A stretch of DNA of 17,666 nucleotides, taken from CAZDAW01 sp964503685 (lineage in GTDB: Bacteria > Chloroflexota > Anaerolineae > Anaerolineales > Anaerolineaceae). Below are positions 8,155-14,709 of this stretch, piece after piece (the first letter of the stretch is position 1; every line of letters starts with the position of its first letter). The notes beneath the pieces were generated by a model. It was not told where the DNA came from and ran no database searches. It saw nothing but the letters and a program-made list of their open reading frames with translations. Where the stretch lies: the NCBI GenBank assembly GCA_964503685.1, contig CAZDAW010000077.1:1-17666 (forward strand). Reading direction: 5' to 3'. A program made the translations under genes and the position numbers.

Positions 8155-9379
8155 CGCCGTCGACCATCACCAGACGAACGTGTTCGGGGTTGCGGTAGAG
8201 GATGAGCTGGTCGTAGAGGTTCCATTCGGCGGGCGGGGTGGGGAAGGCGGCGTCGATCAATTGCAGGTCGGCCTTCCAGCCGGTTTCGATGCGCCCCACT
8301 TTATCCAGGTTGAGCGCCTTCGCACCGCCTTCGGTGGCCAGGTAATAGACCAGGCTGGCGGGCATCAGGCGCGGGTCAAGCCCGTTGGCTTTGTGAATCA
8401 GGAAGGCGCCGCGCATGACCTCGAAGAAGTTGTCGATGTAGCTGTCGCTGCCCAGGCCGAGGGTGACGCCCCTGGCTGCCATCTGCGGAACGGGGGCGAT
8501 CCCGCCGCCCACCTCGCAATTTGACAGGGGCATGTGTGAAACATGCACCCCTCTTTCGGCCAGCAGAGCGACCTCGCTCTCGTCGAGCTGGACGCACTGC
8601 GAGGCGAGCATGTTTTCTCCCAGAACGCCGAGTTGATCGTAATAATGGATGGGGCGTTTGCCGTATTGTTTGAGGGCGTACTCCGGTTCGTAGAGGCCCT
8701 CGGAGCAGTGCATGTGCACCAAGCAGCCCAGTTCGGCGGCCATGGCGAAGGCTTTTTGAATGAACCCGGCTGAACAGGTGAAGGTGGTGTGGTAGCAGAT
8801 CAGCCCCTGGATGAGGCCGCCCTGCTGCTTGCGATTGGCGGTGAAGGTGTAGTTCTCTTGCAAACCGAGCAGGCCGTTGCTTTCGCTCACCCGCTGGGTG
8901 GCTTCGAAGGAGAGGATGGCGCGCTGCCCGTGGCGGGCGACGACTTCGGCTTCGGCATCCAGGCAGCCGGGCAGGGCGTTGGGAGCTTCGAGACAATCAT
9001 AGAAGCTGGTTACCCCGCTGCGCAACATAGACTGGCACTGCCACTCGGCGGCGGCCTGCAGCATGGGTATATCGATGCGGTCTTCGATCAGCGGCCACCA
9101 GAAATCGTTGAGGAAGGGCCAGAAGCCATCAGGCGCCTTGGCCAGGGGAATGCCGTGCGCCAGCACGCCGTAGAGATGGGTATGCGTGTTGACGAAGCCC
9201 GGCGAGAGCGCCTGCCCCGCGGCGTGGATGACCGAGTCGTCGGGGTATTTTTGCTCCAGTTCGGCGTTGGGCGCGACCGCACTGATGCGGTCGGATTGGA
9301 CGCGCACCCCCCAGTTGCGGCGGGGCGGCTGTTGGGCACTGACGATCAGCCATTCGGGGAGGATTAACATTCCGGTCAT
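8054..9379 (-). CDS. SsnA-like / TrzN-AtzB-type amidohydrolase (putative deaminase)
   Basis: A 441-residue metal-dependent hydrolase of the amidohydrolase superfamily, full length. Metal-binding motifs are visible in order: PGFVNTHTH (His66 and His68 region), VHMHCSE (HxHxxE, about 240), HVSHMPLSNCEVGGG (about 295) and LGLGSDSYIDN with the catalytic Asp (about 324). The segment FLNDFWWPLIEDRI resembles SsnA-type proteins, which belong with the adenosine/S-adenosylhomocysteine/chlorohydrolase branch. The substrate is not predictable; purine, pyrimidine or another aminated heterocycle is likely. GGAG lies 5 bases before the ATG. The gene is GC-rich and convergent with the lipoprotein gene, which it overlaps by 101 bases with no terminator between them. 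A 10-bp inverted repeat lies in its leader. Confidence 0.88.
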   Translation of the reverse strand: MTGMLILPEWLIVSAQQPPRRNWGVRVQSDRISAVAPNAELEQKYPDDSVIHAAGQALSPGFVNTHTHLYGVLAHGIPLAKAPDGFWPFLNDFWWPLIEDRIDIPMLQAAAEWQCQSMLRSGVTSFYDCLEAPNALPGCLDAEAEVVARHGQRAILSFEATQRVSESNGLLGLQENYTFTANRKQQGGLIQGLICYHTTFTCSAGFIQKAFAMAAELGCLVHMHCSEGLYEPEYALKQYGKRPIHYYDQLGVLGENMLASQCVQLDESEVALLAERGVHVSHMPLSNCEVGGGIAPVPQMAARGVTLGLGSDSYIDNFFEVMRGAFLIHKANGLDPRLMPASLVYYLATEGGAKALNLDKVGRIETGWKADLQLIDAAFPTPPAEWNLYDQLILYRNPEHVRLVMVDGVILLQNGELKTRFDPNARQSLWEQANRLWEKAK

Positions 9380-9420
9380 TTTGGCTCCTTTTTGATGAGG
9401 GCGGTTGGCGTTGGTCAGGC

Positions 9421-9456
9421 TATTCGTTTCGCGAAAAAAACGAAAAGAAACGAATA
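9421..9456 (-). promoter_or_regulatory. Inverted repeat in the amidohydrolase leader, possible operator or RNA hairpin
   Basis: The arms TATTCGTTTC (9421-9430) and GAAACGAATA (9447-9456) are a perfect 10-bp inverted repeat with a 16-base spacer. A separate 10-bp palindrome, TTTCGCGAAA (9427-9436), overlaps the left arm. The site lies 42-77 bases upstream of the amidohydrolase ATG, downstream of the predicted promoter. It could be a repressor operator or a 5' UTR hairpin. Confidence 0.5.
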
Positions 9457-9486
9457 CCCTTCGCCAGGCGAGAAGGTGATGGGGTT

Positions 9487-9495
9487 ATTGTAGCA
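9487..9495 (-). promoter_or_regulatory. Extended -10 promoter element for the amidohydrolase gene
   Basis: On the - strand the sequence TGCTACAAT reads as an extended -10 (TGN plus TACAAT), with no good -35. It would start transcription near 9480, about 100 bases before the start codon and upstream of the inverted repeat at 9421-9456. Confidence 0.4.
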
Positions 9496-9679
9496 TGAAT
9501 GAGGCTGATGGGAAGGAAGCAATGTGTGGAATTATGGGGAGAGGGAGGCAGGAATTGAACTTTGTAGTTTGATTGTTTGTCAACATTATTGCAAAAGGAA
9601 GGACATAATATTACAAATAATTGGGTCTACCTCATTTGTTTTTAAAAATGGTCACGCAATTGGTTTTCTTGAACTTCCC
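9496..9679. other. Intergenic stretch without recognised genes
   Basis: AT-rich spacer between the divergent amidohydrolase and histidine transcription units. A 65-codon open frame crosses it (9524-9721) but has no ribosome site and ends across the leader-peptide start. I see no RNA gene or repeat here. Confidence 0.5.
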
Positions 9680-9709
9680 TTGACAGATTTTTTGCGTCTG
9701 TGTTATGAT
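9680..9709 (+). promoter_or_regulatory. Promoter of the histidine-attenuated hisD operon
   Basis: A perfect TTGACA (9680-9685) is followed after 18 bases by TATGAT (9704-9709), preceded by TGT, which makes an extended -10. The predicted start point is about 9715-9718, at or within three bases of the leader-peptide ATG at 9718. The mRNA is therefore expected to be leaderless or nearly so. Confidence 0.8.
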
Positions 9710-9717
9710 TTGCCACT

Positions 9718-9786
9718 ATGAAAACCAACTTGCATCTGCATCATCATCATAGCATTTTCCCCCATGATGGCCTGGAGGTTGGTTAG
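9718..9786 (+). CDS. hisL: Histidine-rich leader peptide (hisL-type)
   Basis: A 22-residue ORF reading MKTNLHLHHHHSIFPHDGLEV followed by G and a TAG stop. Six of 22 residues are histidine, including four consecutive CAT codons (9739-9750) with one more two codons earlier. This is the hallmark of histidine-operon attenuator leaders such as enterobacterial hisL. It sits immediately after a strong promoter, before an intrinsic terminator, and directly upstream of hisD. There is no room for a Shine-Dalgarno between the predicted transcript start and the ATG, so leaderless initiation is likely. When charged tRNA-His is scarce, ribosomes should stall on the CAT run. When it is plentiful, they should reach the TAG at 9784 and cover the antiterminator strand. 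The sequence is not homologous to the E. coli leader beyond the His run. Confidence 0.85.
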   Translation: MKTNLHLHHHHSIFPHDGLEVG

Positions 9787-9831
9787 GCATACCTGCAATT
9801 CGTAGGATAGACGCGATTATCTAAAACCCCC
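9774..9831 (+). promoter_or_regulatory. Predicted antiterminator pairing of the his attenuator
   Basis: The leader-peptide 3' end (9774-9786) can pair with 9821-9831. TTAG pairs with CTAA, GGTT pairs with AACC, and GG pairs with CC, interrupted by a 2-base bulge and one A-C mismatch. This takes up the left arm of the terminator at 9827. A ribosome at the TAG stop would mask 9774-9786 and favour the terminator; one stalled at the CAT run would leave it free. The His codons (CATCAT) can also pair with ATGATG at 9764-9769 as a possible pause hairpin. Confidence 0.6.
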
Positions 9832-9855
9832 GGTCAGCGGGGGTTTTTTGTTTTT
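9823..9855 (+). terminator. Attenuator (intrinsic terminator) upstream of hisD
   Basis: CCCCCG (9827-9832) and CGGGGG (9838-9843) form a strong stem with a 5-base loop. It is extended by AAAA/TTTT outer pairs and followed by TTTTTTGTTTTT. It lies 27 bases before the hisD ATG, so it acts inside the leader and not at the end of a gene. Confidence 0.93.
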
Positions 9856-9881
9856 ATTACCCAATCAAAGGACTTGAACTG

Positions 9882-11222
9882 ATGAAAATTTATACCCCGG
9901 AACAGGCAAGAGATACCCTTCTAAAACGGCAGCCGATGGCTTTTCAGCAAACATCGCCCGGCGTTTCAGAGAGCATCGAACGAATCTTTGGTGAACCGCT
10001 TTCTCCGGCAGAGGCAGTGCGCCAGATTATTCAGGATGTTCGCACCCGTGGAGATGTTGCCTTGCAGGATTGGAACAGTCGCCTGGATAATAATCCCTCG
10101 GCAGTGTTTCGTGTTTCGCCGGAAGAGATTCAAGCTGCGTTGAAATCTCTGCCAGAAGCCCAGGTCAACGCCCTTAAGGCTTCTGCCGATCGGGTGGAGC
10201 GTTTTCACCGTAAACAACCGGCTGGTTCCTGGATGGATCAATCCATGGGAGGGACAGTTGGGCAGTTATTGCGTCCGATTCGACGGGTTGGTTTATACGT
10301 TCCAGGCGGTTCGGCGCCCTTGCCCTCTTCCATTCTCATGTCTGCCATTCCGGCAAAAGTCGCCGGAGTCAAGGAAATCGCAATCTGTTCTCCGGCTGAT
10401 CGCAGCACGGGGAAAATCTCAGCGGCGACGCTGGCGGCCGCGGCGATTGTGGGCGTCGAGGAGGTTTATGCCATAGGCGGCGCCCAGGCGATTGCTGCGT
10501 TGGCGTTTGGAACGCCATCTATACCGGCGGTGGATAAGATTTTCGGCCCCGGCAATTTATTTGTCACGCTTGCCAAGCAGCAGGTTTTCGGCGCAGTTGG
10601 CATCGATACACTGGCCGGGCCGACCGAAACGGTGATCATTGCCGATTCAACCGCGAACTCTACCTGGGTGGCGCTCGATCTACTGGCGCAGGCAGAACAC
10701 GATCCGCTTGCTTCTGCAATCTTGCTCACCCCTTCCCGTTCACTGGCGGAGCAGGTCAATGTGGAGTTGGAGCGCCTGATGAAAGGCGAACCGGCATTCA
10801 CCCGTCAGGCAATTCTCGATCGGTCTCTGGAAGATCGCAGCGGCATTGTCATCACCGGCGACCTGGCGGAAGCGGTCGAACTTTCCAATCTTTACGGCCC
10901 AGAGCATCTCAACCTGGTGGCGGCAGACCCATGGAATTGGGTCCCTCAGATCACTGCGGCGGGGGGAGTTTTTGTCGGTGAGCGGTCCTTTGAGGTGCTT
11001 GGTGATTACGCTGCCGGGCCCAGTCATGTGATGCCCACAGGCGGCTCCGCTCGCTTTGCTTCCCCGATAAATGTGTGGGATTTTATGCACATCATCAATC
11101 TGGTGGCGTTGACGCCGCAGGGCGCGGCGGATGTCGCTCAGGTTTCGGCAACTATCGCCCGGATGGAAGGGTTGGACGCCCACGCCCGTTCCGCCGAGGC
11201 GCGTTTGAATTCAAATCTATAA
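9882..11222 (+). CDS. hisD: Histidinol dehydrogenase
   Basis: Catalyses the last two steps of histidine synthesis, oxidising L-histidinol to L-histidine with two NAD+; zinc-dependent and cytoplasmic. The 446 residues match the family length. All key residues are present: zinc ligands Gln270 and His273 (LLAQAEHD), Asp375 (GDYAAGPSHVMPT) and His434 (EGLDAHARSAEARL), and the catalytic pair Glu341-His342 (GPEHLNL). The NAD/substrate signatures YVPGGSAPLPSS (139-150) and FGPGN (221-225) are also there. The ribosome site AAAGGA is weak and 9 bases from the ATG. It is the only histidine-pathway gene in the window and is followed by an ABC importer instead of hisC or hisB. The histidine leader and attenuator upstream support a true HisD over the related sulfopropanediol dehydrogenases. 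Confidence 0.95.
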   Translation: MKIYTPEQARDTLLKRQPMAFQQTSPGVSESIERIFGEPLSPAEAVRQIIQDVRTRGDVALQDWNSRLDNNPSAVFRVSPEEIQAALKSLPEAQVNALKASADRVERFHRKQPAGSWMDQSMGGTVGQLLRPIRRVGLYVPGGSAPLPSSILMSAIPAKVAGVKEIAICSPADRSTGKISAATLAAAAIVGVEEVYAIGGAQAIAALAFGTPSIPAVDKIFGPGNLFVTLAKQQVFGAVGIDTLAGPTETVIIADSTANSTWVALDLLAQAEHDPLASAILLTPSRSLAEQVNVELERLMKGEPAFTRQAILDRSLEDRSGIVITGDLAEAVELSNLYGPEHLNLVAADPWNWVPQITAAGGVFVGERSFEVLGDYAAGPSHVMPTGGSARFASPINVWDFMHIINLVALTPQGAADVAQVSATIARMEGLDAHARSAEARLNSNL

Positions 11223-11239
11223 TCTATCAGGAGAAGAAA

Positions 11240-12226
11240 ATGAACCGGAAATTTCAGAATTTATGTAAGGTGTTATTGTTTGTCGTGTTGATCAGCATGT
11301 TCCTGGCGGGGTGCGCCGGCCAGACGACGCCGGCCGTCAAGGAAGCGGTTACGGTGCGGATGGGCACCCAACCCTGGATCGGATACGGGCCGTGGTATAT
11401 TGCCCAGGAAAAGAAGATGTTTGAAAAATACGGGCTTGCCGTGGAGTTGATCAATTTCTCGCAGGATCAGGACGTGAACGCCGCCCTGGCTTCGGGAAAG
11501 ATGGAAGCCGCCAACCTGGCCACTCACACGGCCGTCAACCTGTATTCCAAGGGATTGGATATTCGCATCGCCCAGTTAGAGGATGCTTCGTTGCAGGCGG
11601 ATGCCATCCTTTCGGCCGCCGGCATCGCTTCTGTCGCCGATCTGAAGGGTAAAAAAGTGGCTTATGAAGAAGGCACGACCAGCGATTTGCTGCTCAATTA
11701 TGCCCTGACCCAAAACGGCATGGCCCTGGCAGATATCGAGCCTGTTCCTATGCCGGCTTCTGATGCCGGCCTGGCGCTGGTCAGCGGGCAGGTGGATGCC
11801 GCCGTGACATACGAACCTTATATCACTGAGGCAGTGATGGGGAAAGAGGATTTTAAGGTACTTTATACCGCAGCAGAAAGGCCGGGTTTGATTTCGGATG
11901 TGTGTGTTTTTAGCAGCGCATTCCTCAAGGATCAACCGCAGGCGGCTGCTGATATGCTGAAGGCCTGGGACGAGGCCGTAGCATTTTATCGTTCTAACCC
12001 TGATGAAGCCAAGGCCATTATTGCCACGGCAGTGGGCAGTAAACCCGAAGATCTTGTCACCGCTTTTGACGGCGTGGAATTCTTTACGATCGCTGAATAC
12101 CAGCAGAAATTATCTTCCGATTTTCCTCAGACGCTGGATGATGTGGTTTCTGCCGCAATTCAGATGGGCATGTTGGAGAAAACGCCTGACCTGAAGGTTA
12201 TACTTGACAGCGGCATCACAAAGTAA
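11240..12226 (+). CDS. ABC transporter substrate-binding lipoprotein (SsuA/TauA/ThiY-like, NMT1 family)
   Basis: A periplasm-facing binding protein of 328 residues. I start at ATG 11240, preceded by AGGAG 7 bases upstream; the longer in-frame start lies inside hisD. A lipoprotein signal with LAGC puts the lipid-bearing cysteine at residue 25. The mature part opens with VTVRMGTQPWIGYGPWYIAQEKKMFEKYGL, the start typical of nitrate/sulfonate/taurine/thiamine-precursor binding proteins, and continues with ADLKGKKVAYEEGTTSDLLL and LVSGQVDAAVTYEPYI. The family binds diverse small molecules, so the ligand cannot be named. It lies 17 bases after hisD and 6 bases before the permease, in one operon. 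That position suggests a ligand tied to histidine supply, such as histidine, histidinol or another imidazole compound. Confidence 0.9.
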   Translation: MNRKFQNLCKVLLFVVLISMFLAGCAGQTTPAVKEAVTVRMGTQPWIGYGPWYIAQEKKMFEKYGLAVELINFSQDQDVNAALASGKMEAANLATHTAVNLYSKGLDIRIAQLEDASLQADAILSAAGIASVADLKGKKVAYEEGTTSDLLLNYALTQNGMALADIEPVPMPASDAGLALVSGQVDAAVTYEPYITEAVMGKEDFKVLYTAAERPGLISDVCVFSSAFLKDQPQAAADMLKAWDEAVAFYRSNPDEAKAIIATAVGSKPEDLVTAFDGVEFFTIAEYQQKLSSDFPQTLDDVVSAAIQMGMLEKTPDLKVILDSGITK

Positions 12227-12232
12227 CTTCAT

Positions 12233-13087
12233 ATGCAAGAAATTTCAACACCACAAATTTTTGATATTCAGGAGAAGCGGCGCAAACCGCCTCTCCTGAC
12301 CATGCGCCAGCCCATTCCGCGCAGAGTAGGGTTTATTGCCAGCGCGAGTTTTTTGGGCATTTTTGTACTTGGTTGGTTGGTTTCCACCAATTTGAATTTG
12401 GTGCCCGATTTTTTTCTGCCCACGCCGCAGGCGGTGTGGGTAGAACTGCTTCGGCAGATTCGGGAGGGTATCCTCTTTCAGGATGCTGCTGTGAGCATTT
12501 ACCGGATTTCGGTGGGCTGGCTGATTTCGACCCTGGCGGCGGTCCCGCTGGGCATTCTGATGGGCAATTACCGTCTGTTTGAGGATACGTTCGAGCCTTT
12601 CATCGATCTGGTTCGCTATATGCCGGCGGTTGCCTTCATTCCACTGACTATTCTTTGGGTGGGAGTCGGGGATACCCAGAAGTTCCTGATTTTATTTATT
12701 GGTACATTCTTTCAGGAAGTCCTGTTGATCATGGATAACGTCAAGAACGTGCCGCAGGAACTGATAAAGGTCAGTAAAACCCTGGGATTGTCACAGCGGG
12801 AAATCCTGACGGATGTCATCCTGCGCTGCGCCCTGCCCGGCGTGTGGGATACTTTTCGCGTCACCCTTGGCTGGGCGTGGACTTACCTGGTGGTGGCGGA
12901 ACTGGTCGCTGCCAGCAGTGGACTGGGATATCGCATCATGCGCGCCCAGCGTTTTTTGAATACCGAAACAATTATTTTGGGGATTCTCGTGATCGGGGCG
13001 CTTGGGCTGATTACCGATACCCTCTTTAAACTCGGATACAAAAAGTTCTTTCCCTGGATGAACCAGAATCAAGGTAAAGGATTATGA
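12233..13087 (+). CDS. ABC transporter permease (SsuC/TauC/NrtB-like)
   Basis: Membrane subunit of 284 residues with about six membrane helices from residue 30 on, and a hydrophilic N-terminal tail. The EAA-type loop that contacts the ATPase is visible at about residues 178-207 (KTLGLSQREILTDVILRCALPGV). The segment TLGWAWTYLVVAELVAASSGLGYRI is typical of the nitrate/sulfonate/taurine permeases. The start at 12233 has no clear ribosome site; Met24 (12302) is the alternative. Its TGA overlaps the ATPase ATG by four bases. One permease gene means it should act as a homodimer. Confidence 0.93.
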   Translation: MQEISTPQIFDIQEKRRKPPLLTMRQPIPRRVGFIASASFLGIFVLGWLVSTNLNLVPDFFLPTPQAVWVELLRQIREGILFQDAAVSIYRISVGWLISTLAAVPLGILMGNYRLFEDTFEPFIDLVRYMPAVAFIPLTILWVGVGDTQKFLILFIGTFFQEVLLIMDNVKNVPQELIKVSKTLGLSQREILTDVILRCALPGVWDTFRVTLGWAWTYLVVAELVAASSGLGYRIMRAQRFLNTETIILGILVIGALGLITDTLFKLGYKKFFPWMNQNQGKGL

Positions 13088-13881
13088 CAGAAACAGGGCG
13101 TACCATTTTACAGGCTAACCAATTGAGAAAAACTTTTGTGGATCATCAGGGGGTGGAAACCCAGGCAATTCAGGCGCTGGATTTATATGCGGCGGAAAAT
13201 GAGTTTATCTCTATTGTGGGGCCTTCTGGCTGCGGAAAATCCACATTTCTGGAAATTGCCGCCGGTCTCACCGACGCAAGCGCGGGCAGCCTGCGCTTGA
13301 ATATACCGGTTTCCGGGGAAAAAGCTTCCCCGATTGGTATGGTTTTTCAGAGTTATACCCTCTTTCCGTGGCTTACGGTTGAAGAGAATATCCGCTTTGG
13401 GCTAAAAAAAACTGATCTCAATGCAACGGAGAAAGCAGAGCGTACTCGTGATCTGATCAGGCAAGTGGGATTGAATGGCTTCGAAAGCCGCTACCCGGCT
13501 CAACTTTCGGGTGGAATGCGCCAGCGGGTGGCCATCGCCCGATCGCTGGTGTACAGGCCCGGCCTGCTCCTGATGGATGAACCCTTCGGTGCCCTGGATT
13601 CACAGACCCGTTTGCTGATGCAGGAATTGCTGCTGGAAGTGTGGCAGAATAACATGACGACTGTGGTCTTTGTGACCCATGACGTGGAAGAGGCGATTCT
13701 GCTATCGGATCGAATTTATGTGATGACAGCCCGCCCCGGAACGGTGAAAGCCGAACTGAAGGTTGATTTCCCTCGCCCGCGGCGCATGGAAGCCGTTGAG
13801 ACTTCCCCTGAATTTCAGGAATTGCGCCAAGTTATTATGGGACTGCTGAAAGAGGAGTCCCGCCGGATGTTCAATAATTGA
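13084..13881 (+). CDS. ABC transporter ATP-binding protein (SsuB/TauB/NrtD-like)
   Basis: Cytoplasmic ATPase of 265 residues powering the importer. Motifs in order: Walker A GPSGCGKS (46-53), Q-loop VFQSYTLFPW (Gln89), signature LSGGMRQR (141-148), Walker B LLLMDEP with Asp165-Glu166, D-loop ALD and switch His199 (VTHDVEEA). The C-terminal MTARPG...VDFPRPR pattern is typical of the nitrate/sulfonate/taurine branch. Translation is coupled to the permease through a shared ATGA. It is the last gene of the hisD operon; a T-less hairpin follows. Confidence 0.95.
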   Translation: MTETGRTILQANQLRKTFVDHQGVETQAIQALDLYAAENEFISIVGPSGCGKSTFLEIAAGLTDASAGSLRLNIPVSGEKASPIGMVFQSYTLFPWLTVEENIRFGLKKTDLNATEKAERTRDLIRQVGLNGFESRYPAQLSGGMRQRVAIARSLVYRPGLLLMDEPFGALDSQTRLLMQELLLEVWQNNMTTVVFVTHDVEEAILLSDRIYVMTARPGTVKAELKVDFPRPRRMEAVETSPEFQELRQVIMGLLKEESRRMFNN

Positions 13882-13904
13882 GTTTGCTGTTTCGGGTCAG
13901 GCAA

Positions 13905-13927
13905 TTAAATGCTGGAATAGCATTTAA
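13905..13927 (+). terminator. Hairpin after the ABC transporter operon, doubtful terminator
   Basis: TTAAATGCT (13905-13913) and AGCATTTAA (13919-13927) form a perfect 9-bp stem with a 5-base loop, 23 bases after the ATPase stop. The stem is AT-rich and no T run follows, so it may stabilise the mRNA end and not terminate by itself. Confidence 0.35.
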
Positions 13928-13962
13928 GAATCAATACTGAGAATAGTGCACGATTGTACTCC

Positions 13963-13991
13963 TTGACGATCTGAAACAATCCGTTTAGAAT
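13963..13991 (+). promoter_or_regulatory. Promoter of the first fluoride-riboswitch transcript
   Basis: TTGACG (13963-13968) and TAGAAT (13986-13991) are 17 bases apart. The transcript would start near 13998, immediately before the aptamer at 14000. Confidence 0.75.
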
Positions 13992-13999
13992 GAACATCG

Positions 14000-14056
14000 A
14001 GCGATGAGGCTCGCTAAATATAAATAAACCGCCTTAAATGGCTGATAGCCTCTGTC
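14000..14056 (+). promoter_or_regulatory. Fluoride riboswitch (crcB motif) aptamer, copy 1
   Basis: The RNA follows the fluoride aptamer plan seen in the Thermotoga petrophila riboswitch. P1 is AGCG (14000-14003) with CGCT (14012-14015), enclosing AUGAGGCU. A linker with the conserved AAACCGCC follows (14026-14033). A short GCC/GGC stem (14031-14033 with 14040-14042) leads into the conserved GGCUGAU. The pseudoknot joins GAGGCT (14006-14011) to AGCCTC (14047-14052). Fluoride binding should stabilise the pseudoknot and prevent the overlapping terminator, giving an ON switch for the gene at 14131. Confidence 0.9.
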
Positions 14057-14093
14057 TGCGATACATTTCGCTGACAGAGGCTCATTTTTATTT
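14047..14093 (+). terminator. Expression-platform terminator of fluoride riboswitch 1
   Basis: AGCCTCTGTC (14047-14056) pairs perfectly with GACAGAGGCT (14073-14082), with an inner GCGA/TCGC stem, followed by a T-rich tail (14085-14093). Its left arm contains the whole pseudoknot 3' strand, so pseudoknot and terminator exclude each other. Confidence 0.9.
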
Positions 14094-14130
14094 GCGAATA
14101 TTCTATCTGTTTGATATTTTAGTTAAGAGC

Positions 14131-14583
14131 ATGAACCAAACAAAACTAACAGAATCTCAACGAAGGTATCTACGGTCGTGCTTGATTTCCTTCGAAAAAG
14201 CGCTTCGGCATGCAGCGCATTTAATTGAGGACAAAGATAAAGATTGTATTTTATATTGTCAGAGACTAAACCTTAGCTATGAACAACGCCAACTTGTTCA
14301 TAATCAAATTGACCGTTCACTTTTAGAAATTAAAGCCCTGGTGGAGGCTCTCGGCATTGAAGTTAAAGAAGAGAATTCCGCTCAAATCATTACATCTGAA
14401 ATGAGTATTAGCTGGTCTGATTTGGTCGACGGGCATTCAAGTCGATTGAAAGGGTATGGAGAAGTCAATCCAGATGTTGCCGCCATTTTAGATCCCGCAA
14501 TTGATCGTTTGGCGATGATGGCGATGGAATTGAGCAATCTGGTGACCTCAGAATCAAACTCTGAAATATCCAAAAGAGGATAG
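14131..14583 (+). CDS. Unrecognised helical protein under fluoride-riboswitch control
   Basis: A 150-residue protein that I cannot assign to a family. It appears mostly alpha-helical: helices at about 6-34 (RRYLRSCLISFEKALRHAAHLIE), 48-77 (SYEQRQLVHNQIDRSLLEIKALVEALGIE) and 113-138 (NPDVAAILDPAIDRLAMMAMELSNLV). A more conserved-looking polar stretch lies at 90-111 (SISWSDLVDG, RLKGYGEV). No signal peptide, membrane helix or metal motif is visible, so it is probably cytoplasmic. I start it at ATG 14131; an in-frame ATG at 14038 lies inside the riboswitch and terminator and is not credible. The ribosome site is weak (AAGAG close to the ATG). It stands between two fluoride riboswitches, the second of which precedes enolase, so a role in the fluoride response is inferred from context only. 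Confidence 0.8.
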   Translation: MNQTKLTESQRRYLRSCLISFEKALRHAAHLIEDKDKDCILYCQRLNLSYEQRQLVHNQIDRSLLEIKALVEALGIEVKEENSAQIITSEMSISWSDLVDGHSSRLKGYGEVNPDVAAILDPAIDRLAMMAMELSNLVTSESNSEISKRG

Positions 14584-14616
14584 TTTATCGAAATGATCGT
14601 GAAACAGGTGATTTGC

Positions 14617-14644
14617 TTGACACTTATTTGGGAAAGAATAGAAT
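14617..14644 (+). promoter_or_regulatory. Promoter of the enolase transcript
   Basis: A perfect TTGACA (14617-14622) is followed after 16 bases by TAGAAT (14639-14644). The transcript would start near 14651, at the foot of the second aptamer. Confidence 0.75.
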
Positions 14645-14651
14645 TAAGTGC

Positions 14652-14709
14652 AGCGACGAAGCTCGCCCGAGAAAAGTTAAACCGCCAATTTTGGCTGATA
14701 GCTTCTGTC
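14652..14709 (+). promoter_or_regulatory. Fluoride riboswitch (crcB motif) aptamer, copy 2, upstream of enolase
   Basis: Same plan as copy 1. P1 core is GCG/CGC (14653-14655 with 14664-14666), one pair shorter than in copy 1 because A14652 faces C14667. The conserved AAACCGCC lies at 14679-14686, GCC/GGC at 14684-14686 with 14693-14695, and GGCTGATAGC at 14693-14702. The pseudoknot joins GAAGCT (14658-14663) to AGCTTC (14700-14705). Compared with copy 1, a G-C pair has become A-U, a compensatory change. Enolase is an established fluoride-riboswitch target and an enzyme inhibited by fluoride. Confidence 0.88.

Noticed and set aside
8141..9367. Long + strand frames (127 and 192 codons) opposite the amidohydrolase
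   Set aside because: They are antisense to a clearly conserved enzyme in a GC-rich gene; their Gly/Ala/Gln/His-rich composition and lack of motifs mark them as shadows.
9524..9721. 65-codon ORF between the amidohydrolase and hisD
   Set aside because: No ribosome site, no family resemblance, and it crosses the hisD operon promoter and the first codon of the histidine leader.
9718..9855. T-box or small-molecule riboswitch explanation for the hisD leader
   Set aside because: I see no T-box sequence or specifier stem; a short ORF with consecutive His codons plus competing hairpins explains the region fully.
9882..11222. hisD as a sulfopropanediol dehydrogenase (HpsN-like), suggested by the sulfonate-type ABC importer
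   Set aside because: All HisD zinc and catalytic residues including His434 are present, and a histidine-specific leader peptide precedes the gene.
14038..14130. N-terminal extension of the fluoride-linked protein from an ATG at 14038
   Set aside because: These codons lie in the aptamer, the terminator stem and its T-rich tail; the ATG at 14131 downstream of the switch is the only start compatible with the regulation.
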